In this document: positions 35,642 to 44,025 of the stretch, piece by piece
How the letters are laid out: every line of letters begins with the position of its first letter
Position numbering within the stretch: the stretch's first letter is position 1
Source of the DNA: JAAUTS01 sp034440395
Lineage (GTDB): Bacteria; Verrucomicrobiota; Verrucomicrobiia; Methylacidiphilales; JAAUTS01
Reading direction: 5' to 3'
DNA length: 64,000 nt
Assembly: GCA_034440395.1 (NCBI GenBank)
Contig: JAWXBW010000017.1
Span: forward strand, 1 to 64,000
Notes under the pieces: model-generated
Database searches by the model: none
The model's input: the letters and a program-made list of their open reading frames with translations, nothing else
What the model was told of the DNA's origin: nothing
Program-made: the position numbers and the translations under genes

Positions 35642-36508
35642 TTATCTGGCTAAAATAGCTTCGTCTAAACCATCATCCACCCGAAGGTTAATGAGTTTCC
35701 ATGGAGTGGTGGCGGAAGTCTCATAAAAGAATTGCCAACGTAGCGGCTCGGTCTCGAGGTGGGCAAAGTAGGTAAGCATGGTGACTTTGGTGGTGAGGGT
35801 GCGGACATCAAACAATTCATAGTTCCGCATAACGCCGTAGTCCTTGATGGCTTTGTCGGTCTTTTGCACGAAGGCGTCCACATTAGCACCGCTGTTGTCG
35901 ATGCCAGAGTCAGTCAGAATATCTTTGAAGGCTTCAGCACTACGATTACTTTGAATCGTGATAAAAAACTTTTCAATTTTAAGTTGCACGTCTTTAGGGA
36001 TAGGGCTGATCGTAGGGTTTGGGGGGAGGTATTCTCGTAAGTCATCGACACGGATGTTGGAGAGACGCCAGTCATTACCTACGGGGGTAAAATAGAGGAA
36101 GTGCCAGCGAAAGAGTTTTGTGCCCTGCTCGGAGATAAAGGAAAGGCTGTAGAGTTGGCTGCCTATCCTGCTGCTTTCAAAGAGATAAAATTTACCATAT
36201 TTACCGAAGCGTTCGATTCCACCTTGGGAGGCGGCCACGAAATTATCAATCACATCAGTATCATCTTTAAACTGGGTTTTTTCAAAAAGATTCAGGAACG
36301 CAAGTTTGGAATTACCCGCTTGGAGGGTGCGAAAGAATTGATCAAGTTGAGCTTGGGGAGCGGGTGGGATTTCGAGTGAATGTGCGGATGTTTTGAGGCG
36401 AGACGGCTCGTTCTTGGTTGGTTTGACACGATCTTCCTGAGCATGTACTGAAGAGCCAGTTAGCAGTAGAGAAGTGAGCAAGCTTACAGTAGCAAAACGA
36501 AGTTTCAT
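35642..36508 (-). CDS. Secreted protein with two tandem homologous domains
   Basis: A 288-residue exported protein. The signal peptide is 'FATVSLLTSLLLTGSSVHA' (to about residue 23). The mature part is two copies of one domain of about 105 residues. Copy 1 runs from 'LDQFFRTLQAGNSK' to 'FRWHFLYFTPVGNDWRLSNI', copy 2 from 'IEKFFITIQSNRSA' to 'LRWQFFYETSATTPWKLINL', both ending in R-V-D-D. The alignment keeps the F-F, Y-x-x-F/L-F and W-x-F-x-Y positions. A cystatin/NTF2-like fold is a guess from the helix-then-sheet pattern. It is the last gene of the group gcvT, gcvH, MBL-like protein, this one. Confidence 0.75.
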   Translation of the reverse strand: MKLRFATVSLLTSLLLTGSSVHAQEDRVKPTKNEPSRLKTSAHSLEIPPAPQAQLDQFFRTLQAGNSKLAFLNLFEKTQFKDDTDVIDNFVAASQGGIERFGKYGKFYLFESSRIGSQLYSLSFISEQGTKLFRWHFLYFTPVGNDWRLSNIRVDDLREYLPPNPTISPIPKDVQLKIEKFFITIQSNRSAEAFKDILTDSGIDNSGANVDAFVQKTDKAIKDYGVMRNYELFDVRTLTTKVTMLTYFAHLETEPLRWQFFYETSATTPWKLINLRVDDGLDEAILAR

Positions 36509-36516
36509 GGAAGGCT

Positions 36517-37104
36517 TTAGGATGAGAGCAGCTTCTTTAAAGCTGCCCCAGCCTTGGGCATGGTTTTTCCGTGGGCGAAGGCGATGAGTTCGATGTCTAG
36601 GTTCAATAATTTCTTCAAAGAAATCTCAAGCTGCTTCTGGTTGAGGCAATATTTTTCTGGGAGAATACTAAGGCCTTTATCCTTATCGTTAATGAGGGCA
36701 TCCCCAATAAAAAGTATTTTCTCTGCGGTGCAGTAATAGGCATGTTCTCCGAGAGCTGCCCCTGTTAATGAAATGGGCACAAGCCCATGGAGTTGTTTTA
36801 AGTCATCCACAATGACGTCGGGCTTGAAGCGTAACTCCTTCGTGGCTAGGGCAGGGCAAGCAATGGGGATTTTTAAGAGATCACCGATGATTCGGGCGTA
36901 ACGCTCGTGGTTACCGTTGGTGATGAGGATGGCGCAGGGTTTACCTAGAGTTTGGATAGACTTGAGCGTATCATCATCTGGTAAAATAGGATCAATGAGC
37001 AGAACTTTTCCTTCAGAGATGTAGGCATGGGAAAAGAGGTCTGTCTTGCAATCTTTACAGTAGACGGACCACTCGATGAGATGGGGGTGAATCTTTTTGT
37101 ACAT
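36517..37104 (-). CDS. MBL-fold protein with a degenerate metal motif
   Basis: A 195-residue protein shaped like a small metallo-beta-lactamase-fold hydrolase ('VLLIDPILPDDDTLKSI', 'ILFIGDALINDKDKGLSI', 'IELIAFAHGKTM'). The normal THxHxDH metal motif reads 'ITNGNHERYARI', so both front histidines and the Asp are replaced, while the later Asp and the His in 'AHGK' remain. It may bind one metal, use a different chemistry, or be a non-catalytic member of this branch. There is no signal peptide. It sits between gcvH (18 bases) and the secreted two-repeat protein (8 bases), suggesting one transcript. Confidence 0.78.
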   Translation of the reverse strand: MYKKIHPHLIEWSVYCKDCKTDLFSHAYISEGKVLLIDPILPDDDTLKSIQTLGKPCAILITNGNHERYARIIGDLLKIPIACPALATKELRFKPDVIVDDLKQLHGLVPISLTGAALGEHAYYCTAEKILFIGDALINDKDKGLSILPEKYCLNQKQLEISLKKLLNLDIELIAFAHGKTMPKAGAALKKLLSS

Positions 37105-37122
37105 AACTAATAGTGTTTCGTT

Positions 37123-37503
37123 TTATTTTCCGAGTAAAGCGAGGTAAGCCGATACGTTTTTTAAGGATGACATTTCATCGGGGTTGCTGAGTTTAATTTT
37201 AAAAATCCAACCATTTTCGTAAGGTGAGCTATTAACGAGTTCGGGAGAACTGGAGAGGTGGGAGTTGACTTCGGTAATTTCACCTGAAACGGGGGAGTAG
37301 ATGTCAGATGCGGCTTTGACGCTTTCAACGGTGGCACTGGGTTCTTTTTGTTTAACCACTTTACCTAGCTTGGGTAGATCAACAAAGACGACGTCACTCA
37401 AGGCATTTTGGGCATGATCGGTTATGCCAACGGTTCCGATACCGTTTTCAACGGAGATCCATTCGTGGCTATCGGCGTAGTGGAGATTTTCTGGGTGGTT
37501 CAT
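37123..37503 (-). CDS. gcvH: Glycine cleavage system H protein
   Basis: The lipoyl carrier of the glycine cleavage system, which moves the aminomethyl group between the P, T and L proteins. The 126-residue protein has 'HEWISVENGIGTVGITDHAQ' and the lipoylated lysine in 'ATVESVKAASDIYSPVSG' (Lys63). Further along is 'NSSPYENGWIFKIKLS'. Its ATG overlaps the gcvT stop by four bases, so gcvT and gcvH are coupled. The P protein gene is not in the window. Confidence 0.96.
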   Translation of the reverse strand: MNHPENLHYADSHEWISVENGIGTVGITDHAQNALSDVVFVDLPKLGKVVKQKEPSATVESVKAASDIYSPVSGEITEVNSHLSSSPELVNSSPYENGWIFKIKLSNPDEMSSLKNVSAYLALLGK

Positions 37504-38606
37504 AATTTTCGGTAGAAGGGTTTTTTAACGACTTGAACAGGAACACTACGCTCGCGCACGATCATTTCAAGTTGAGTGCCAGGTTCAGAATGAGCCAGCT
37601 CTACTAAGCCTAGGGCGATCCCTTTTTTTAGGGTAGGGGAATGGCCGCCTGAGGTAATTTCACCGACTTGGACGCCAGCCTTCATGATCGGGTAGTTAGC
37701 GCGAGGAGGGGCTCCAGCTCCGACTACTTCGAATGCGACGGAACGGCGGCTCAGGCCTTTGTTTCTTTGTTTTTTGAGAGGTTCTAAGCCGATAAATTTT
37801 TCGGGTTTGTCAAAACAGATGAAGTTTTTTAATCCTGCTTCTAGTGGCGAAATAGTGCTAGAAAGTTCATGACCATAGAGCGGATAGCAGGCTTCTAAGC
37901 GAAGCGTATCTCGGGCACCTAGGCCAGCGGGTAGTAGTCCGTAATTTTTGCCGTCTAAGAGGAGCTTATCCCAGAGTTTGAGGATGATTTCATTTGAGCA
38001 GAAAAGCTCAAAACCATCTTCTCCCGTGTAACCTGTGCGGGTGAGGATGACGTCGAGGCCGAGGAAGGGGGTAATGAGAAGTTGGTTGCGTTTAATCTGG
38101 CGTTTTTCCTCATCAAGAGTTTTGCGGAGAATGGTTTCAGCTTCGGGACCTTGGAGGGCGAGGCCACCGAAACCTTGACTGAGATTTTCTACCGTGACGT
38201 TGATATTTTTCCTGCGGTCAAGCCAGTTAAAGTCGTCCTCAATCCGTGAGGCATTGACGAGGAGGAGATAGCGTTGATCTTCGATTCGGTAAACGATTAA
38301 GTCATCAATGGTGCCACCAGCTTCATTGAGCATGAGGGTGTATTGCCCGTAGCCATGGGAAATACGCCGTATATCATTTGTCAGTAAGATATTTAGCCAA
38401 GCTTCTGCGCCCGTGCCAGAGACAAATATTTGACCCATGTGGCTGATGTCAAATAGTCCAGCTTTCTCCCGCACGGCTTTATGCTCCTCCATGATGGTGG
38501 TGTAAGAAACGGGCATATTCCAACCACCAAATTCCACCATTTTAGCTCCCAATGTTTTATGGGCAGGAGAGAGGGCAGTTTCACGTAAAGATTCGGTCGC
38601 AGACAT
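37500..38606 (-). CDS. gcvT: Glycine cleavage system T protein (aminomethyltransferase)
   Basis: Transfers the methylene group of glycine from the H protein lipoyl arm to tetrahydrofolate, releasing ammonia. The 368-residue length is standard. Motifs include 'KMVEFGGWNMPVSY', 'GLFDISHMGQI', 'LMLNEAGGTIDDLIVYRI', 'GYTGEDGFELF' and 'GARDTLRLEACYPLYGHEL', which form the folate pocket. The last part has 'GEITSGGHSPTLKKGIALG', typical of the C-terminal barrel. Only 75 bases separate the start from the convergent tex gene, so a glycine riboswitch is not present there. Confidence 0.96.
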   Translation of the reverse strand: MSATESLRETALSPAHKTLGAKMVEFGGWNMPVSYTTIMEEHKAVREKAGLFDISHMGQIFVSGTGAEAWLNILLTNDIRRISHGYGQYTLMLNEAGGTIDDLIVYRIEDQRYLLLVNASRIEDDFNWLDRRKNINVTVENLSQGFGGLALQGPEAETILRKTLDEEKRQIKRNQLLITPFLGLDVILTRTGYTGEDGFELFCSNEIILKLWDKLLLDGKNYGLLPAGLGARDTLRLEACYPLYGHELSSTISPLEAGLKNFICFDKPEKFIGLEPLKKQRNKGLSRRSVAFEVVGAGAPPRANYPIMKAGVQVGEITSGGHSPTLKKGIALGLVELAHSEPGTQLEMIVRERSVPVQVVKKPFYRKL

Positions 38607-38681
38607 CGGTATAGATTAGCTTTGGTGGATGGATGGTGTCAACTGGCTCATAGGAAGTTTTGTGAGAAGCCTTTTGTCATT

Positions 38682-41024
38682 TCAATTCTGTTTCTTAGCC
38701 TTAGCTAAGGCGTCGGCAAAGAGTCCGCCACCGAAACTGTTAAGGCTGCCGCTACTGCTGCTGACGGGAGAGGGGCTAGGATTCGCATCACGTCGTGGGA
38801 CATTACGATTGGGCGCAGTGCCACCGCTGCTTGTACGTCCCGCACTGCTGCCGCCCTTTGTGCTTGCACCCACATCAGGCCGAGATTTCATGGAGAGAGC
38901 GACGCGTTTACGATCCATGTCCACTTCCATCACGGTGACCATGACTTTATCCTGAACTTTGACGACATCGGCAGGGTTCTTAATGTAATTGTCACTTAAC
39001 TGACTAATGTGAACCAGTCCATCTTGATGAACGCCGATGTCCACGAAGGCTCCGAAAGCTGTTACATTGGTCACGATTCCAGGCAGCTTCATGCCAGGTT
39101 GTAAGTGACTAACTTCGGAAACGCCTTGAGCGAATTCAAACACCTCGAACTGTGCGCGGGGATCGCGGCCAGGTTTAGCTAATTCATTTACGATATCGCG
39201 TAAAGTGGGCAGCCCGATTTTTTCGGAAACGTAACGTTCTAAATTAATCTTGCTGCGGAGCCCCTGATCCTTCACGAGGTCAATCAACTGACAATTAAGA
39301 TCTCTGGCCATCGTTTCTACAATGGAATAACTCTCCGGATGAACCGCACTAGCGTCAAGGGGATTGACCCCATTACGGATGCGGAGAAAGCCCGCCGCTT
39401 GCTCGTAGGCCTTATCCCCCAGTCGAGCCACTTTCAGTAGTTCTTTCCGTGTTTTAAAAGGACCGTTCTCATTGCGATATGTAATAATGCTTTCTGCCAA
39501 TGCCGGCCCTAGGCCTGAGACATAGGTTAGGAGTTGTTTACTCGCCGTGTTGACCTCGACCCCGATTCCGTTTACGCAACTCATCACCACATCGTCCAGA
39601 CTACGCTTGAGAGCAGCTTGATCCACATCGTGTTGGTATTGACCTACCCCGATGGATTTCGGGTCAATCTTTACGAGTTCCGCCAAAGGATCCATCAAGC
39701 GGCGCCCAATGGAAACCGAGCCCCGCACCGTGATGTCTTGATCGGGGAACTCCTCGCGTGCGACGTCCGAGGCCGAATAAATGGAAGCACCGCTTTCATT
39801 AACCATGACCACGACGATGGATGGCGGCAGCTTTAAAGCTTTCACAAAGGTCTCTGTTTCACGACCTGCCGTGCCGTTACCGATGGCGATAGCTTCTATT
39901 TTAAAATGAGAACATAATTTTCGCACAACTTCCGCTGCCTCACGGCGCTCGGAATCAGACTTATCTGGATAAACGACACAATTGGTTAATAATTTTCCTT
40001 GTGGATCTAAGATGACGATCTTACAACCCGTGCGGAATCCGGGGTCGATGGCGAGCACGCTTTTTTGACCCAGTGGTGAGGTTAATAATAGCTCACGCAT
40101 GTTCTCGGCAAAAACCACGATGGCCTGCTCATCCGCCCTTTTTTTAGATTCCATCCTCATCTCAACCTCAATGGCAGGGCCTAGTAGACGGTCGTAGGCA
40201 TCCACTGCGGTGGCGGCGATTTGGGCAGAGCTGCGGCTATTTCCTTTAACGAAGAGTGTTTGGAGAAGCGCAACGGCTCCCTCTTCTTGTGGTTGGATCC
40301 GCACCATGAGGAAGCCATCTTTTTCTCCACGCCGGAGGGCGAGGATACGATGCGAGGGAGCCTGAGAGAGAGGTTCGCTCCACTCGAAATAATCCTTAAA
40401 CTTAGCGGCTTCCGTTTCCTTACCCTTGAGTAATTTACTGCTTAGCGTAGCGGTCTCACGGTAAAAATGACGTAATTTTTCCCGCGCAGTAGCATCGTCG
40501 CTCATGCGTTCTGCTAAGATGTCGCGCGCACCTGCCAGAGCCAGAGTGGGCGTCTCTATTTTTAATTCTGGATTAGTCGAAACGTAAGCCTCGGCTTCTT
40601 TTAACGGATCGTGAGAAGCATCCTGTAGCCAAAGAAGTTCTGCCAGAGGTTCCAGTCCCGCCTCCTTGGCCATAGTAGCGCGGGTGCGGCGTTTCGGTCG
40701 ATAAGGTTGATAAATGTCTTCTAGGCGTGTGAGAGTAGTAGCGGCCGTGATGGCGTTCTTTAAGACATCGCTAAGGAGGTTACGTTCGGCTAGAGATTTA
40801 GTGATGGATTCACGGCGGGCATCAAGTTCCACCAATTGCGCGAGGCGATCCCGAATGGCGGCGATGGCGACTTCATCTAGAGTGCCTGTGACTTCTTTAC
40901 GGTAGCGGGCAATGAAGGGGATCGTGCCACCTTCGTTCAGGAGGACAGCCGTGGCATAGACCTGCTTAGGTTGGATTTTTAATTCTTCGGAAATGGTGCG
41001 GATATGGGATTCGGCAAGAGTCAT
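38682..41024 (-). CDS. tex: Tex-like RNA-binding protein with S1 domain
   Basis: A 780-residue transcription-accessory protein. The N-terminal helical part starts 'LKIQPKQVYATAVLLNEGGT' and contains 'IPFIARYRKEVTGTLDE'. The YqgF-like nuclease fold is 'VLAIDPGFRTGCKIVILD'. The helix-hairpin-helix region contains 'YVSGLGPALAESIITYRNE'. The S1 domain is near residues 640-715: 'GIVTNVTAFGAFVDIGVHQD' then 'GLVHISQLSDNYIKNP'. A Ser/Gly/Pro-rich low-complexity tail (about 720-780) ends it. This is the normal Tex order; the protein binds nucleic acid and influences transcription. The start ATG is followed by the usual first helix. Confidence 0.95.
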   Translation of the reverse strand: MTLAESHIRTISEELKIQPKQVYATAVLLNEGGTIPFIARYRKEVTGTLDEVAIAAIRDRLAQLVELDARRESITKSLAERNLLSDVLKNAITAATTLTRLEDIYQPYRPKRRTRATMAKEAGLEPLAELLWLQDASHDPLKEAEAYVSTNPELKIETPTLALAGARDILAERMSDDATAREKLRHFYRETATLSSKLLKGKETEAAKFKDYFEWSEPLSQAPSHRILALRRGEKDGFLMVRIQPQEEGAVALLQTLFVKGNSRSSAQIAATAVDAYDRLLGPAIEVEMRMESKKRADEQAIVVFAENMRELLLTSPLGQKSVLAIDPGFRTGCKIVILDPQGKLLTNCVVYPDKSDSERREAAEVVRKLCSHFKIEAIAIGNGTAGRETETFVKALKLPPSIVVVMVNESGASIYSASDVAREEFPDQDITVRGSVSIGRRLMDPLAELVKIDPKSIGVGQYQHDVDQAALKRSLDDVVMSCVNGIGVEVNTASKQLLTYVSGLGPALAESIITYRNENGPFKTRKELLKVARLGDKAYEQAAGFLRIRNGVNPLDASAVHPESYSIVETMARDLNCQLIDLVKDQGLRSKINLERYVSEKIGLPTLRDIVNELAKPGRDPRAQFEVFEFAQGVSEVSHLQPGMKLPGIVTNVTAFGAFVDIGVHQDGLVHISQLSDNYIKNPADVVKVQDKVMVTVMEVDMDRKRVALSMKSRPDVGASTKGGSSAGRTSSGGTAPNRNVPRRDANPSPSPVSSSSGSLNSFGGGLFADALAKAKKQN

Positions 41025-41158
41025 AGATAGGGTAGAAAACCATGAGGCAAAAAGCTGACAAGGAAAGCTGTTTTTGAAAACAGAGTAGGTATCGGGCGGA
41101 GAAATTATTACCCTAGACTACATCCAAAATCTCATGGACGAGGAAGGCATATAAGCTC

Positions 41159-41593
41159 ATGCGCTCGCTGTTGGATGTCAACGTCTTGATTTCCTTGCTG
41201 GACACAGATCATCATTTTCACAATAGAGCGCACACACGGTAGGCTCGCCATTCGACGCAGGGTTGGGTCAGCTGCCCGCTTACGGAAATCGGGTTTCTGA
41301 GGATTCTAACCAACCCAAATTACAGCAAAACGAGGCGTTTCAGCGTTACGGAATTGACGCCTTCCTTGTTCGATTCATTGAGGGGACAAACCATGAGTTT
41401 TGGCCCGAAGTGTTGACCTTCCGCAATGAGCGTATTTTTTCCACGGACAGAATCCATGGAGGGCGGCAATTGAAGGATATTTATTTACTGGGTCTAGCAG
41501 ACCACTCACAAAGCGCAGTTGGTGACTTTTGATGAAGCGTTACCTCTGACGGCTGTAAAAAAGTCCACCGCAAAAAATTTAGTTATCGTCTGA
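41159..41593 (+). pseudogene. Frameshifted VapC-type PIN-domain toxin
   Basis: Fragments of one PIN-domain toxin appear in order but in different frames. 'MRSLLDVNVLISLLDTDHHF' (from 41159) is the N-terminus with the first acidic residue. 'GWVSCPLTEIGFLRILTNPN' and 'YSKTRRFSV' follow near 41270. 'GTNHEFWPEVLTF' and 'GGRQLKDIYLLGLA' follow in another frame near 41385-41505, then 'HKAQLVTFDEALPLTAV' and a TGA at 41591. Intact toxins of this kind are about 140 residues. Before it, the frame 41089..41154 ends 'YIQNLMDEEGI' four bases ahead of the ATG and may be the tail of the antitoxin, lost upstream. Functional RNase activity is not expected. Confidence 0.8.
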
Positions 41594-41630
41594 AGCTCGA
41601 CGTTCACAAGGGATTCGTTTACAAGTAAAT

Positions 41631-42062
41631 ATGAACTTTAATCTTTCGCATAAACAGCAGCACGGCGGCATTCTTAAAACTATCCTGATTCTTCTAGGGG
41701 CTTTAACCTTATTAGTTATCGTAGCGCTCGTGGGAGCGGGTTGGTATGCGAAGGTAAAGATTGATGAGGCGGGCGGCATGCAGGCGGTTGGCTCTAAGAT
41801 GATGGCTAAAGGAGTCGAACTCCTAAAACCTGAATTAGAAAAAGTGTTGCCTGCTGAAGACCTGCAACGGTTGAATGTGGATATAATTAAACTTCAGGAG
41901 CAAGCAGCCGCGATTACACCAGAACAAATTCAAGCTGTAGCTAATTCCATGCAAAAGTTAGGGGAAAAAATGCAAGGCGGAGGATTATCCGAAGCCGATG
42001 CCAAAATTTTCGTTGATGAGGTATCCGCCGCCTTGAAGACAGCTGATCCCATTCAGCCATAA
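41631..42062 (+). CDS. Hypothetical single-pass membrane protein
   Basis: A 143-residue protein with one membrane helix ('ILILLGALTLLVIVALVGAG', about residues 19-38) after a basic N-terminus, then a polar helical domain: 'MQAVGSKMMAKGVELLKPEL' and 'LSEADAKIFVDEVSAAL'. The helical part probably faces the periplasm and may form coiled coils. I do not recognise the family. It starts 37 bases after the VapC relic and converges with a thioredoxin gene; a CCCTCC/GGAGGG hairpin lies between. Confidence 0.7.
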   Translation: MNFNLSHKQQHGGILKTILILLGALTLLVIVALVGAGWYAKVKIDEAGGMQAVGSKMMAKGVELLKPELEKVLPAEDLQRLNVDIIKLQEQAAAITPEQIQAVANSMQKLGEKMQGGGLSEADAKIFVDEVSAALKTADPIQP

Positions 42063-42093
42063 AGAGCTAATGGAGCTGGATGAAAAAGGCGAT

Positions 42094-42111
42094 CCCTCCT
42101 AAGTTGGAGGG
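42094..42111. terminator. GC-rich hairpin in a convergent gap
   Basis: CCCTCC-TAAGTT-GGAGGG is a perfect 6-bp stem with a 6-base loop between the membrane protein (stop 42062) and the convergent thioredoxin gene. There is no U-run on either side, so its terminator role is uncertain. Confidence 0.4.
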
Positions 42112-42167
42112 CTTGGGTCACAGGACGACAGACGAATCTGCCAGCTTTAACACAACCTCAAGTGCGG

Positions 42168-42602
42168 TTATTTCTTGGTAATTTTTTTCAATTCAGCAAT
42201 AAAAGCGTCTGGGCCACCACGCACATAACCTGTTTGACCGATCTTATCTCCTTTAGAATCCAGAACGATGATCGTGGGATAACCTTTGACTCCATACTCT
42301 CGAGCAAGCTTCATGTTTTGGTCTTTCTCTTCACTAGACTGTGTCTTGCGTTGAGGAAAATCTAATTTCACGAGGATAAGATTTTTTTCGGCGTATTTCT
42401 GAAAAGTTGGGGTAGCGAAAACTTCTTCATCCAGCTTGATGCACCAACCGCACCAATCAGAGCCAGTAAAGTCTAAGACAAGGGGTTTGTTCTCGGATGC
42501 TGCTTTCTTTTTGGCTGCGTCGAAGTCAGTTAGCCAAAGATCAGCAGCAGGAAGTTGTGAAACAGATAATAAGAAACTAAGGGATAGAATTCGGAGGATC
42601 AT
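42168..42602 (-). CDS. Exported thioredoxin-family protein
   Basis: A 144-residue periplasmic thioredoxin-like protein. The signal peptide is 'ILRILSLSFLLSVSQLPAA' (cleavage near residue 20). The active-site dithiol is in 'DFTGSDWCGWCIKLDEEVF' (Cys51, Cys54), and the cis-Pro is in 'GVKGYPTIIVLD'. The WCGWC motif and the surrounding DFTGSDW are typical of the thioredoxin_7/DsbD-gamma-like group, which reduces disulfides in exported proteins. No DsbD partner is adjacent. The start is supported by the signal peptide. Confidence 0.88.
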   Translation of the reverse strand: MILRILSLSFLLSVSQLPAADLWLTDFDAAKKKAASENKPLVLDFTGSDWCGWCIKLDEEVFATPTFQKYAEKNLILVKLDFPQRKTQSSEEKDQNMKLAREYGVKGYPTIIVLDSKGDKIGQTGYVRGGPDAFIAELKKITKK

Positions 42603-42797
42603 TGTTAAAGCATAGCATCAAAGAAGCTTTTGACCAAACGATGAAACAGATTTTATTCTCAAACTAACTGCTAAGGCGTGCAAAAAAGTTTTTTAAAATC
42701 TAAGAGCCAACTGCTCGACCATTGCTTCACCGAGGTTGCAAAGCTGATGCACCAAAAAAATTGAGGTTTTGCGCTCCACCCACTTTTCTCTTTAGGT

Positions 42798-43919
42798 TTA
42801 AAGAGTCAAAGTATTCAAGCCTGTGAAGGTTACGCTCTGGCCGCCGAGTGTTCTTGTGTAAGGCTGGATTATGTTACTGGCGACCACGAAGTTTTTTCCC
42901 TGTGGATACTGTATACGGAAACAGAGCAGATTTTTAGGATCAAAATGGGCGGCGCTCCATTTGCATTCGATAACGTCCACCTTACCACGTCCTGAGGGGA
43001 GGACAAAATCAAGCTCATGCTGGTCTTTACCTCGCCAATACATGATTTCTGGTTGCCTAGGATCGACTCGCAGATGGTCGAGCACGAGATGTTCCCAGAG
43101 CAGCCCGCAGTCCTCTGGACGCAGATCAGATTAACCTCGGGCATAGGTAACGAAGCCCGTATCGAAGGCATAAACCTTGGGTTAGCGGATGATTTCCCGT
43201 TGGCCTCCTCCCGAGTAAGTACGGACAAACACGGCTAAATGTGTTAGATCCAGCACTTCGAGATAGTTTAGCACCGTAATCCGACTGAGACCGCAGAGAC
43301 GGGAAAGGGCTGTGGCTGCCGTCTGTCTACCGCTAAGTTGAAGCACGCTTCCGACTAACTTTAGAAAACCGCTCCGTTTTTCCACACGGAACAGTTCCTG
43401 CACGTCGCGGGCATAGTAGGAGTCGAGCCATTCACCATAAAAACTGGGATCATAATCCTTGGCCAGTAGGGCAGGGGGTAGACCTCCTCGAAAAAGTCGA
43501 TGACGCGGATCGGCGATACCAAAGAGAGGTAATTCCTGATGTAAAACCGGCACTAAATTCAAGGCTCGTTTTCTACCCGTGAGGCTGTCGCGAAACTTAT
43601 GTGTAGCCGCCAGAGTAGAAGAACCTGTGGCTAAGATATAGAGATGGGGGAAAGCGTCAGCGCCGATTTTCAAAAGCTGGCTAGGGTCGGGCAATTGATG
43701 CACTTCATCCAAGATCACGCGCTTTTTAGTGAAGGATCGGAAAAAGGCCTCTGGGTCGGACAGCAGTCGCTGCGTGCTAGGCAGATCGCAGTTGAAAAAC
43801 TCACAACCCTCTAAGGCTTGGGCAAGGGTGGTCTTACCGATGCGACGCACGCCTGAAAGCCAGACGATAGGTGCTTTGCTCCACAAGTTCATGAAACAGG
43901 TGAAAGTTTCACATATCAT
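42798..43919 (-). pseudogene. DUF4143-type AAA ATPase with two in-frame TAA stops
   Basis: One continuous reading frame encodes an ATP-binding protein of the AAA_14/DUF4143 type, interrupted twice. 'VWLSGVRRIGKTTLAQAL' carries Walker A, 'KRVILDEVHQLPDPS' Walker B, and 'YILATGSSTLAA' sensor 1. DUF4143 begins near 'DSYYARDVQELF'. After 'GGGQREIIR' a TAA sits at 43182..43184. The frame then reads 'PKVYAFDTGFVTYARG', meets a TAA at 43131..43133, and resumes 'SDLRPEDCGLLWEHLVLDHL' through the nuclease-like C-terminus 'GKVDVIECKWSAAHFDPKNL'. The frame is otherwise intact, so the stops look like recent point changes. The likely original start is the ATG at 43892 or 43919. Confidence 0.85.
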
Positions 43920-44025
43920 TAAAAATGATGGATAATGATAGTGGTTTAGTTGCGAATCAAAGACAGGTAGGAAAATAATTTAAAGTAGTTTGTAATTAGT
44001 TGCCCCTATCCGCTACACGGTTCAC

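Noticed and set aside
38607..38681. Glycine riboswitch upstream of gcvT
   Set aside because: The gap is only 75 bases and has no paired aptamer-like structure.
41263..41532. An 89-codon open frame that could be taken as a new small gene
   Set aside because: It is one register of the frameshifted PIN-domain toxin; only its second half carries the toxin's sequence, and the first half is out of frame.
43131..43184. Recoding of TAA in the DUF4143 ATPase
   Set aside because: TAA serves as a normal stop for several neighbouring genes (for example the gene ending at 19062 and the one at 63497), so readthrough is not needed; mutation is simpler.
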